Source: Synchiropus splendidus
Lineage: Eukaryota; Chordata; Actinopteri; Syngnathiformes; Callionymidae
Assembly (NCBI RefSeq): GCF_027744825.2
Contig: NC_071334.1
Coordinates: 37,541,937-37,605,936, forward strand
Length of the DNA: 64,000 bases
Reading direction: 5' to 3'
Notes under the pieces: model-generated
What the model was told of the DNA's origin: nothing
Database searches by the model: none
Seen by the model: only the letters and a program-made list of their open reading frames with translations
Part shown: piece by piece, positions 35,600 through 45,600 of the stretch
Layout: the number at the start of each line of letters is the position of its first letter
Position numbering within the stretch: the stretch's first letter is position 1
Translations under genes and position numbers: made by a program

Positions 35600-36700
35600 T
35601 CTTGCAGACTCCTACTTCCACAACACGGTCTGTAGTGTCTTGTGCCTCGCACCTTCGCCAAGTGCGTGGAGGCGGTTCTCAAACCACTAAGGAGACAGGG
35701 TCTGCGGATTCTGACGTAGTTGGAGTACTGGTTGATTCTAGCCAGGTCCAAACAGGAGTCATGAGCGCACACCAGCTTGGTGTTGGACCACATCGCGCTA
35801 TTGAGGCAGCGTCCCACGCCTTTGTCCGCCTGGGTCTGCTCAACATGCGAGGCCTTCAGAAGTGGTTTGGCGGCCTGCACCCTCACCTGACTCGAGACCA
35901 GAGATCAGAACACAAATCTCGAGTCTCGGGTCTCGGGCCTGACCCGAGACTGAGTCCAGCATGACCACCAGGAAGGTCGTGCTCTTACTGGGACTCAGCG
36001 CGCTTTTCAGGATCCAGCAAGTCCTACAAGTCTTTACAGATGCACCTCAGTCAGGCGGGGGAGGCCACCTGGATCAGATCTGCATCAGCGGGATCTGGAG
36101 CAGTTCCGAAGGTCGTCACATTAACCTGCTGGAGCTGTTGGCAGTTTTTAAGGTGTTGGTGGCTCTATCCCCTTATCTAAGTGGGAACCACGTTATGGTG
36201 AGATCAGACAGCTCTTCCACCGTGGCCTATATCAACCGCCAGTGTAGGGTGAGGACGTCTGCGTTATAAAACCTGGCCAGAAAGATTTGGCTCTGGGCTG
36301 ATGTACATTTAGCCTCATTGGGGGCTCTGCATGTGCCAGGTGTAGACAAGGTGGCAGCAAATGGATTATCTTGGAGAGCACTGCCAGATGAATGAAGTTT
36401 ATCTCAGGATATGGCAAATATGATCTGGGAGTTTTTCGGCCACCCAGTGGCTGATGTCTTTGCGAGCAGAGAGAACTTCAAATGTCCTCTCTGGTTCTCT
36501 CTCCCTAGATCCGACGACCCTCCACTGGGAGTGGACGCCCTGGCTCATCCAAGGTGGCCAAAAGGCCTCCTGTACGCCTTTCCTCCTCCTTGCCTTATTC
36601 TATGTCTGATGAGGGGAATTCAACTGCGGAGAGTGAGAATGATTCTCGTAGCTCTAGACAGCCCCAGCTCCATCTGGTATCCGGAGATGAATCAGATGCG
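35600..36700 (+). pseudogene. DIRS RT/RNase H fragments
   Basis: Near 35650-35810, a frame reads FAKCVEAVLKPLRRQGLRI and then a degraded LDDW box, the DIRS RT palm region with the catalytic aspartates altered. 35961-36240 has GIWSSSEGRHINLLELLAV and NHVMVRSDSSSTVAYINRQ of RNase H. 36411-36600 has MANMIWEFFGHPVADVFASR and DDPPLGVDALAHPRWPKG, which lie between RNase H and recombinase in DIRS elements. Stops between blocks show it is inactive. Confidence 0.82.
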
Positions 36701-36779
36701 GATCAAAGGCCTGCATGAGCGTTTACACAAAATGTGTCCGGTTAGTGCGCTAAAAGCTAAACTGGATTGAGTCCCACCC

Positions 36780-37115
36780 TTCAGAAAGACGGACAGTCTG
36801 TGGGTGGCTCTCGCAGGTGGTAATAAGGGGCTGGCACTGTCCCCTCACAGGTTGTCACATTGGCTTGGAATTGCCATCATGAAAGCCTATGAGACAGCAG
36901 GAAAACAGGCACCCGAATCCCTGAGAGCACACTCGACCAGAGGCCTGGAAACATCTGTTGCTGCTTCAAGGGAGTATGTCTGGCAGAAATCTGCCAGGCA
37001 GCGTTTTTGGTCATCAATCTCTACTTTTGCTGACCACTATTTGTCTAATGTGTCAGCATCCTCCTTCCCTCATGTCATTCTGTCTTCAGGAGCAGCCGAA
37101 CCCTGCGACCAGTAG
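36780..37115 (+). pseudogene. DIRS tyrosine-recombinase fragment
   Basis: Encodes LSHWLGIAIMKAYETAGK, APESLRAHSTRGLETSVAAS and SARQRFWSSISTFADHYLSN. The RAHSTRG box carries the conserved His and Arg of the catalytic site, and the HY in the last block is the region of the nucleophilic tyrosine. The N-terminal part of the enzyme is poorly preserved. Confidence 0.78.
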
Positions 37116-37690
37116 GCCCTCATTCACAGCACTGGCTCTGGGACACCAGTATCTGCTTCATTAAAGTGTTGTGGAGTGTGCAGCGTCCTGAGATCCACCA
37201 GATTCCTGCATAACTATCGGTTCATTTGTGAATAAACTCCCTCTTTCTTGCTCAGCTCAGAGAAGAAGCCTGACTGTAGCGGCACAGTAAATGTTTTCTC
37301 TATCTGTATGGAGGATTGTTAATGCCACTTTCTATTTCCCTAAGGTGGCTAAAAGAGGGCAACACAGTTCCTGCTGATCCACAGTGTAAGTTACACACCA
37401 CATATGAGGGGTTGTTAACGCCACCTTCTATATCAGCTTAAGGTGGCAAAGGCGAGGCGGCAGCTCCTGCCACCCAGAGTGTATGAATGAGGGGTTGTTC
37501 ACAACCCATTCATTCATTCATTCAGGCTGGATAGACCCCGGGTGTGGCGGTAGTGTATGAAGTCTCATAGGCCGGTCCGGTGTGACGCCCTGGCCATCCG
37601 ATATATCGACAGGACTCTGGGCACACCACCTTCCGTCATACCAAAGCAACATCACCGGTGACATTGCAGGTGGTTTTGTGCAGCAAAACG

Positions 37691-39129
37691 TTCATCTCCT
37701 TGACTGCCGTCTGGCAAAGGAGCAGGCAGTGCCAGTCAGACGTCCAGTATGGACGGCCATGGTAATTGCCGATGGTTCTCAAGTCAGGCCACGTTGCAAG
37801 GCTGGGGGTTAAGCTTTGTGCTCAAGATGACCTCATAGGTGTTCCAGAGTCCCGGGAGGTGTTCTGGACTGCGCAACTCTGCCACCTGTGCTCACACACA
37901 CACTCACACAAGGGTGTGCTGCAACCTGTTCAAGTCCTGCAAACATTCCTGCAGCAGGGGGCAGAAATTATGAGGGGACCGCCTATCCTGGGGCGTCTCC
38001 TCAAAGCACGGCTACATCAAGGCTAGCAGGCAGTCCTCTGCCCCCCGAGGTGCAGTTCACTAGTCGAAATGCTAAAGCACCCGCAACACTCAAAGCATAT
38101 GATACTCAATGGGTGTGGACTGCTGTCCATTGGGTAAACATCCACTGCTAGTCCAGTTCATGAAGGGATCTCGAAGACTCAGTCCCACCTCCAGAGGCAT
38201 CTGCCCCATTGGGATCTTCAATTGGTATTAAAGGCTCTCTCTGAAGCTCCCTTCGAGCCACTTGATCAGGCTCCTTTGGAGCTGGTGGCTTACAAAGCAG
38301 CTCTCCTCCTGGTCCTGGCCTCCATCAGGAGGGTTTGGACAACTATGTGCCTTCTCGATTAGTCTTTTTTTTCCCAATTTTCTTTGTGCCTCTTCTGAGG
38401 TGAGCAATTTTTCAGTAGACGCTTTCTGTTCTACCCCCCCACCCGGATGAGAACCACTGGCGCTTGCAAAAGGTGTGTCCCGTGAGGGCACTGAGAGCTT
38501 GTCTGAATGGAGTCAAGGCCCTCAGGAAAAAAAATAAGCTGTGGGTGGCTCTGGCAGGTGGTAAAATGGGGGAACATCCATAGCAGCCTTCAGAGGAGTT
38601 TCTTTGGCAGAAATCTGCCAAACAGCCTCCTGGGCTTCTGACTCAACTTTTGCAGATCTCTATTTGTCGGACGTAGCTGCTTCTTCTTTGCCTGACGTTG
38701 TCCTGTCTGCAGGTGCTTCCAGCAGCTTCGGCCAATAGATCAGAGAATCGTTCGCGGACCGAGCGGAGGGTCTCTTCATCTGAATCCAACTTTTTCCTTC
38801 AGTCAAGTGGACCAGGCCCCACCCACCAGAGCTGAGCGAACTTCAGGAGCGCTGATGCTTTTGTATTGTTGGTGCAATAAAGTGTTTCTCTTCCGCAGTG
38901 CTTCGTCATGGGCAAAACTTGTCTCCGCTGGTGAGTTCTCCGTCCAAATATGGACGGTTATTAGTGCCGATTGTGTTCTTCCACGTTGGGCTCAAATTCG
39001 TGCTGTGGCTATGGGATGGCGTCTGGTTCCCCTGTGTAGTCGCCGGTGCAGGGAAGCACCTGATTTGGCAACGAGAGGGCCCAAGGGGGACGCCAAGACC
39101 CACTGTATGGAAGGTTATTCGTGTCACTT
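37691..39129 (+). mobile_element. Second DIRS-like fragment
   Basis: A separate, more diverged DIRS piece downstream of copy B. It has recombinase blocks (38150-38735) and a tail with AATAAA at about 38876. The stretch at 38010-38036 also occurs as the left flank of provirus A. No terminal repeat found. Confidence 0.55.
38150..38735 (+). pseudogene. DIRS tyrosine-recombinase fragment (second type)
   Basis: Shows EPLDQAPLELVAYKAALLLV with LASIRRV, then WRLQKVCPVRALRACLNGVK, LWVALAGGK, and later STFADLYLSDVAASSLPDVV. This is the recombinase core order, but the RAHSTRG box is missing, deleted between 38570 and 38600. Inactive. Confidence 0.7.
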
Positions 39130-40439
39130 CACAACATTTTTATGTTTGGCGTTCCGTAAACCACCTTATCTGAAAATGCGTTTTCTGCATTGTGCCATAA
39201 CTTCTCAGGGAGGCTTCAGAACATGATATTTTCAGCTCCCACTATAGCAGAAAGGGTCTTTGTAGTAGTTGCACATCAAATCTAACCTGTCGGAAGTGTT
39301 TTTCAAAAGTGATCAACATTTTTATGTTTGGCGTTCCGAAACCCACCTTTTCTCAGGCAGAAAACGCGTTTACTGCATTGTGCCATAACTTCACGGGGAA
39401 GCTACAGAACATGAAATGTTCACCTCCCACTATAGCAGAAAGGGACTTTCTCGTAGTTGCACATCAAATCTAAGCTGTCTGAAGTGTTTTTCGAAAGAGA
39501 TAAACATTTTTATGTTTGGTATTCCGAAACCCACCTTATCTCAGGCTGAAAACGCGTTTTCGGAGTTGTGCCATAACTTCTCAGGGAAGCTTCAGAACAT
39601 GAAATTTTCACCCCCCACTATAGCAGAAAGGGTATTACTACTAGTTGCACATCAAATCTATGCTGTCTGAAGTATTTTTCCAAAGTTATCAACATTTTTC
39701 TGTTTGGCGTTCCGAAACCCACTTCATCTCAGGCTGAAAACACCTTTTCTCCATTGTGACATAACTTCTCGGGGAAGCCTCAGATCTTGATATTTTCACC
39801 CCCCACTACAGCAGAAATGGTCTTTCTGGTAGATGTACATTAAATGCAAGCTGTCTGAAGTGTTTTTCAAAAGTTATCAACATTTTTATGTTTGGCGTTC
39901 CGAATTCCACCTTATCTCAGGCTGAAAACACGTTTTCAGCATTGTGCCATAACTTTGCAGGGAAGCTTCAGAACAAGAAATGTTCACCTCCAACTATAGC
40001 AGAAAGGGTCTTTCTAGTAGTTGCACTTAAAAATCTAAGCTGTCTGAAGTGTTTTTCCAAAGCTATCAACATTTTTATGTTTGGCATTCCGGAACCCACC
40101 TTATCTCACGCTGAAAATGTGTTTTCTACAAGGCGCCATAACTTTGCAGGGAAGCTTCAGAACAAGAAGTTTTCACCTCCCACTGGAGCAGAAAGGGTCT
40201 TTCTCGTAATTGCATATTAAAATCTAAGCTGTCTGAAGTGTTTTTGCAAAGTTTTGAACGTTTTTATGTTTGGCGTTCCGGAACCCACCTTATCTCAGGC
40301 TGAAAACGTGTTTTCTGCATAGCGCCATAACTTTGCAGGGAAGCTTCAGAACATGAAATTTTCACGTCCCACTATAGCAGAAAGGGTCTTTCTCGTAGTT
40401 GCATATTAAAATCTAAGCTGTCTGAAGTGTATTTCCAAA
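39130..40439 (+). repeat. ~188-bp satellite array (forward)
   Basis: About seven units with ATCAACATTTTTATGTTTGG, CTCAGGCTGAAAACGCG, TGTGCCATAACTT and TATAGCAGAAAGGGTCTTTC. Each unit leaves a frame of about 60 codons by chance. Provirus B is inserted within the GTTATCAACA box of one unit. Confidence 0.92.
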
Positions 40440-40444
40440 GTTAT
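40440..40444 (+). repeat. Target-site duplication, left copy
   Basis: GTTAT just before the 5' LTR; the same five bases follow the 3' LTR at 60258-60262. The uninterrupted satellite reads GTTATCAACA, so this is a clean integration. Confidence 0.92.
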
Positions 40445-40484
40445 TGTTGTATACACTGGAAGTTCGAAAATATTATAATCAAAA

Positions 40485-40580
40485 CCTGCTAAATAATATT
40501 TGATATTGTTTCTGTTTTTTATCATTAATGGACCTGCTAAATAATATTTGATATTGTTTTTGATTTTTTATCATTAATTG
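40485..40580 (+). repeat. Direct repeat in U3 (2 x 48 bp)
   Basis: CCTGCTAAATAATATTTGAT starts two adjacent 48-bp units differing at a few bases. They sit near the U3 edge, where enhancer or transactivator sites would be expected. Function is inferred only from position. Confidence 0.75.
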
Positions 40581-40944
40581 TTTAATGTTTCAAACTTTAG
40601 TGAACCTGTATGCGTTTGATCATGCGCGTTTGAACTCACGAACAGCTGTGTGCTTGGATCTGAGAATGACCTTGAAGGCGCGCTCATTTGAAGCGGCCAT
40701 CTTGAACTTAGTTTGAACCTGTGCGCACGTGCTGACAAAATGGAGTGGATGTACTGACCTAATATGGTGAACCGGGCATCAGTGACGTAAAAAATGATGT
40801 AAGTGCTGACGCAATTGACACTAATATGATCTATCACCGAACATGTATCCTTTTGAGGGAGGAACTTCAAAAGGCCACCTGGAGAAAAAACAAGATAAGT
40901 TATAGATATGACTAATTGGCTTGGCGTGAGAAAACGGATGTCGG

Positions 40945-40952
40945 TATATAAG
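40945..40952 (+). promoter_or_regulatory. TATA box of the LTR promoter
   Basis: TATATAAG. The expected start is about 25-30 bases downstream, near 40975. The 3' LTR copy is at 59047-59054. Confidence 0.8.
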
Positions 40953-41013
40953 CGCTCGGAGATGTGACCCTGAGTTCTTGCTCTTTTTGGATCTTCGCCC
41001 GCGTCTGTCCGCC

Positions 41014-41019
41014 GTAAGT
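41014..41019 (+). promoter_or_regulatory. Putative major splice donor inside R
   Basis: GCC|GTAAGT, only about 40 bases after the expected transcript start. Provirus A has GTAAGG at the aligned position. An early donor within R is a hallmark of foamy viruses and would serve Pol, Env and accessory mRNAs. Confidence 0.55.
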
Positions 41020-41119
41020 TTTTATCTTATCTTGGGACGGTGCTCTTGCTGTTTGCTCTCGGACCATTTGATTTCAACTCAGCTTTTATTTCTCTTTTAC
41101 TATTTTTGAATTAATCCTT

Positions 41120-41410
41120 TTTATTGAAGTAATTTTGATTATATGGTTTTGAAGTATTTTAATTATACGGCTTTTGAAGTGTTTTTGATTATATGGTTTT
41201 GAAGTATTTTAATTATACGGCTTTTGAAGTGTTTTTGATTATATGGTTTTGAAGTATTTTTAATTATACGGTTATTGAAGTATTTTTTGATTATATGGTT
41301 TTGAAGTATTTTTAATTATACGGCTTTTGAAGTATTTTTGATTATATGGTTTTGAAGTATTTTAATTATACGGCTTTTGAAGTATTTTTGATTATATGGT
41401 TTTTGAAGTA
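41120..41410 (+). repeat. ~47-bp tandem repeats in R
   Basis: About six alternations of GATTATATGGTTTTGAAG and AATTATACGGCTTTTGAAG. Provirus A keeps only about one unit, so copy number varies between copies. The array would lengthen R and the leader RNA. Confidence 0.85.
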
Positions 41411-41418
41411 TATGTACT

Positions 41419-41476
41419 AGTACCAGCGTCTGGCGGTACTTTTGATATTGTTGGGTATCAGCGTCTGGCAATACCC
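41419..41476 (+). promoter_or_regulatory. Twin stem-loops in R of provirus B (5' LTR)
   Basis: Hairpin 1 (41419-41440): stem AGTAC/GTACT, loop CAGCGTCTGGCG. Hairpin 2 (41453-41476): stem GGGTAT/ATACCC, loop CAGCGTCTGGCA. The stems differ in sequence while the 12-base loops agree in 11 positions, the pattern expected of a repeated RNA-binding element. Confidence 0.65.
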
Positions 41477-41571
41477 TTGAGTTTATGGATTTTATTATTT
41501 TTGGTTGACTTTGCTGTTTTTACTATTCTTTTATTAATTTTTTGAAGAAACATTTTTGTGACAAAAGACAA

Positions 41572-41577
41572 AATAAA
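41572..41577 (+). terminator. Polyadenylation signal, 5' LTR
   Basis: AATAAA about 620 bases after the expected start; it should be suppressed in the 5' LTR and used in the 3' LTR (59674-59679). Confidence 0.75.
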
Positions 41578-42155
41578 ATTGAGTACGAATTAAGTACTGA
41601 AAAGGCACAACGGCGTGGATCCCTGACTACTAAAGAATCAACTGGCTCCTACCTACTACCATCAATTGGGTTATAGGTGAGTTACTGTTTGATTTCCTCC
41701 TGTTGCACATTTAATGAGTGTCTCACATGGCAGCATTATTCCATCCTGAATTATTGTGTCAATGATTAGGTGGTAGTTTTAGGCATTTATGGGGAAAATG
41801 TTATTTGAAAGGAATGGATTTAGGATCCGATCATGAGTCCCTAAACGAAGTTAAGTAAAGAGACTACGATAAGGTGTAGCATTGTAAGGTCAAGAACCTG
41901 TTTCTTAACAGGTCGGGCTAATTAAATAACCCGCTCAGTGAAGCGCCGACACTACTCACTAATATAATAAGGTATAGTTGATATGCTTATTATAGTTTTA
42001 GAACCGTGTCCGCAACAAGAGGCTGACTGAGTTGACCAACCGAGGGGCCCTTTACCAGAGAGGCAAAGGGAGGTAGTGTGCTTGGAACTAGGGACGGCTT
42101 ATGTTATAGCTAATCGCCTTGTACACAAGACCTTGAAAACCTAAACCCGACGACA

Positions 42156-42173
42156 TGGCGCCCGAACAGGGAC
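42156..42173 (+). promoter_or_regulatory. Primer binding site (tRNA-Lys type)
   Basis: TGGCGCCCGAACAGGGAC directly abuts the LTR. To my knowledge it matches the 18-base complement of tRNA-Lys3 exactly, the site also used by lentiviruses; foamy viruses usually use another tRNA-Lys isoacceptor. Confidence 0.9.
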
Positions 42174-42605
42174 ATGATTGAAAAACGTACAATCTATTTG
42201 TGAGTAACTGGACCACAGATTAAAATTCTGGCGGGAAAAGTTCGGTAGTGAATAGATGGATCCTATAATCTCTGAGTTTTGAATCAAAGAGAAAGATTCA
42301 GGCTCTATCACTCGACAACGTACGATTGTGTTGATTCTACAATTTACCGAAAGACTGTCCCTTGGGACTGATCACCCCAAGCAGGATAGTTAAAGTATTA
42401 AGGTAATTGTAGTACAACTATATAATATAGCTGGAATACAGAAGTACAGCAAAAAGTCCCGTGAGGCCTTATAACGGGCACCCCATGGTAAAGAGTCCGC
42501 TAAGGACAACCGGGGAACTGCAGCAGGAAGCAGCGGCATAGTTCGGGAAACTGTTCATAGCCGGTAAAGTGAATTCCTTAAAAATAATTTGACTGAGATT
42601 GAAAA
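42174..42605 (+). other. Untranslated leader of provirus B
   Basis: 432 bases without a long frame between primer site and gag ATG. Packaging and dimerisation signals would lie here; none can be identified by eye. Confidence 0.6.
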
Positions 42606-45600
42606 ATGGAAATGAGCAAAGAGGTTGTGCCAAAAAGTGGTGGAGCTCTTAAAAGAAGAGCTTCCATAGCTGAGTCTGAGGTTGTGACTGCTCCCCCTGA
42701 TATGTGGGTGCTGAGGTCTTTTCTGATAATCGATACACGATTAGAAAACCAGGAATTTTGGGACATCTTGCCACCCGGCTCGTATACGCTTCTGAACCCA
42801 CGAAGATGTCCGAGACCAACCGATGGTGCGGGGGTGGCTCGTTGGGTGAAAGAAAAATTTGGTGAACAAGTCGAGAAGTTTGATCAAGAATACTCTGAGA
42901 ACTGGGACCCAGGCGAGGCACGTCCTTTGGACACAGGGGAGTCGAAGTTACAAACGATATCAATGGCTCATTACTTGCCATACGACGATAAGAACCACGA
43001 GGGCTCCTTTCGGATGCTTTCAGAAACTTATTACAACTCCTTGAGCCATGCTAAAACGGAAGCTGTCATAATTCCTGTCTTCGGAACCGGGGTGTTTAAT
43101 TACCCCCTCGAGAAGGCAGTGCAAACTTGTCTTGAACATGCTCAACATTGGGTGAACTATAACTTTGAATCCGCCCGAATGGTGATCCTCTTGGCCTCCG
43201 AGGCTGGGCTACGGCAGGAAATCATCAAACAGCTGGTAGAGAGGAATAAGGTGTATCCGGTGAAAGTTCAGGATTATGCAGCGACTCACGGTTGTCCGCT
43301 TGACGCAACCTTGGTTGATGGTTTAATGAAGAAGCCCAAAGTGAGCAAGTTGTATAAGGAGTCTACCCATGACCATGACGCAGGGAGTAATACTGAAAGT
43401 TTTGCAAGTCAATACCAGCTCTACCCAAGCCCTGCTAGGCCGGGGATTTATCCCCGAGGTGAACTCCAAAATGTTCAATCGATGTACCAAGCAACTGGTA
43501 CACTGCCCCTGACAAATAAGGGACCACTGGACACTGCGTTACAAGAGATAGTCAAACTTCCGACTGCGCCACCCGCCTATGAAGCTGACCCAGCTCTTAG
43601 GGACCATAGCTATGCCACGCCAGCGAGGGTCCGCTTTTTTGATTCGTCAGAAAATGACCCCGATGATGGAGAATCCCTGAGCCTGAGTGAAACTGACAGA
43701 GGAGTCATTGCAAGAAGTTTAGAGAGGATGTCAGAGCAACTTAGTGCAATAACACGGCAAATAGGAAGCCAACAAGATCAGCTCGACAGGAGTTTGAGTC
43801 AGGGAGGATTAGGATGCATTCTAGGTTCCCAGGGAAATCGCCCGCATGCTATACAACCACTCAATCCCTCTAATGGCTCCATAGGGGCCTTGGATCTCAA
43901 CGCCTCGGAAAACCCTGATGTCAGAGACCCAGGATCGAGTGAGCCGGCCTTGGGTGAAATCCCAGTCATTAGAATGGATAATGGATCCATGTTTGCCATT
44001 TTACACACTTCAACGGCCAAATATAAGCCAACTGGGGACAATGTAGTAATCCCCATAAGGAAGTGGAATGGACTGGAGGAAGTGAAGGCATTCACTCCGT
44101 GGAGAAAGAAAATTGGTAAAAGGGACTTCAATCACCGTCTCTCACTTTTGGGAGAAGAGGTTCGTGATCGAAATTACCGAGCTCTGGAACAGGTCCATCA
44201 GTTAGATTTTACTGAGTGCGAGGACTCCCCCGTAGCCGCCGTTTATGTGACGCCACTGGTGCATTCGCGTTCTGTAGAAGGGCAGATACACGCTGGAGCC
44301 AGTAAAATTGCTCGGCTTGAGTTGTCTAAGGTGACCCTTGACCTTAATCCCCCCGAATCATTGGGAGTCCTCACAAATGCACAGCTAGCACGGTGGGTGA
44401 CCGCCACCTATGCGACGCTGACCTCATTAGGTTACTTTGAGACAGTTACGTGTCTGATAGGGGACCGACAACTAGCAAAGACACTATATGACACAGTGTT
44501 ACTTTTGAAGCAGGATAAATTTGCAAAGTATTTGGAAAATTCCCCTCAGCTACAACGTGGCCTGGAGGATGAGGAGCACAGAGAGCCAGAGGAACCTCGG
44601 GTCCCCTTTCGACCCTCCTCTGCGTCTACACCACGTCCCCCAACCCCCCTACCTAGATCTCCGCGGGTTGAACAATCACCTTCACCCCCCACTGACCGTC
44701 AACCCACCCGAATGGTACAAGCAAGAAATTCTAGAGGGCGAAAGATAACGTGGGGAGATTATGATGCCACCAAATGGCCGTGCGACCCCGATGAGGAAGG
44801 ATTAAGAGAACGCCCTACGGCTCATGCTTATGATCCAGTTGTACACCAGCAACCTCCGGAGCCAGATTGGAACAAAGAAATAATCACACCTCAATGGTTT
44901 CCTCATGATAGGAAGGAAAGGGCCCGGAGAATGCGATCTCCCTCCTCTGAGGAAATAGGTGGATGGCAGGGAGTGTCTAGGTCCTTTAAACAAGCATATC
45001 TTGCACGTGGATATGATGCTCATCGCAATTCCTTAACAGATATCTACTCCCACATGCCCAGGGCCACCCGCTTGCCGACAGACTCATGGGAGAGACGGTC
45101 TCCATGCCCCTCAGACTCCGACGACCAGAGTGACGATGACTCCGGCAGTGATAGTGACCCGACTCTGGGTCCGCAGCCAGACCCCCCAACTCCTTCAAGA
45201 CAGGGTAGCGGGATGGCCTCCACAGGAAGGATAGGACGACAGCGTACTCAGCTGGCGGTCTCAATCCTTGCAGGGGGCCCCCCACCAGAGCCCAGACAAA
45301 ACACTGACGTTAGAGTGTCAAATAAAATTACTGTAGCAGACCTGTGTAAGGCACTCCCGAAAAGGAAAGATAAGGAGTCCAACTGCGAATACGTTAGAAG
45401 GTTGAATAAGGAATTGTCTCCATCTCAAATGGCTGACCCGGTTATTAGTAAATACGTCTCCAAAGGGAACGGGCTAGATTTGGTTCAAGGTCAGACATTA
45501 ATGGATTTGCTGACCTCTGATATGGCTACTCTGCTCACAAGCCAAGTGGAGGCAACCATTCGAGATCTGGTTGATAAAGTGAATAAAGGAGAGATGTCCC

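Larger units (their letters stand above)
33638..37690 (+). mobile_element. DIRS-like retroelement copy B, decayed
   Basis: Plus-strand counterpart of 2816-6719. Order: upstream region with short frames (33700-34500), an N-terminal coding region (about 34880-35460), RT/RNase H (35600-36700), tyrosine recombinase (36780-37115), then a 3' part ending near the CATTCATTCATTCATTCAGG stretch and CACCGGTGACATTGCAGG. Frames are interrupted many times. Confidence 0.75.
40445..42155 (+). repeat. 5' LTR of provirus B
   Basis: 1711 bp, from TGTTGTATACACTGG to CCCGACGACA. U3 runs to about 40975, R from there to about 41595, and U5 to the end, judged from the TATA box and AATAAA. It lacks a 24-bp stretch immediately upstream of the TATA box that the 3' LTR retains. 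I found only one base substitution between the LTRs (GGCATTTATGG versus GGCATTAATGG). Confidence 0.95.

Noticed and set aside
39416..40220. Repeated ~60-110 codon frames (MFGVPKPTLSQAE-type) in the satellite arrays
   Set aside because: They recur once per 188-bp unit, change frame between units because 188 is not a multiple of three, and lack starts or context. They are by-products of the repeat.
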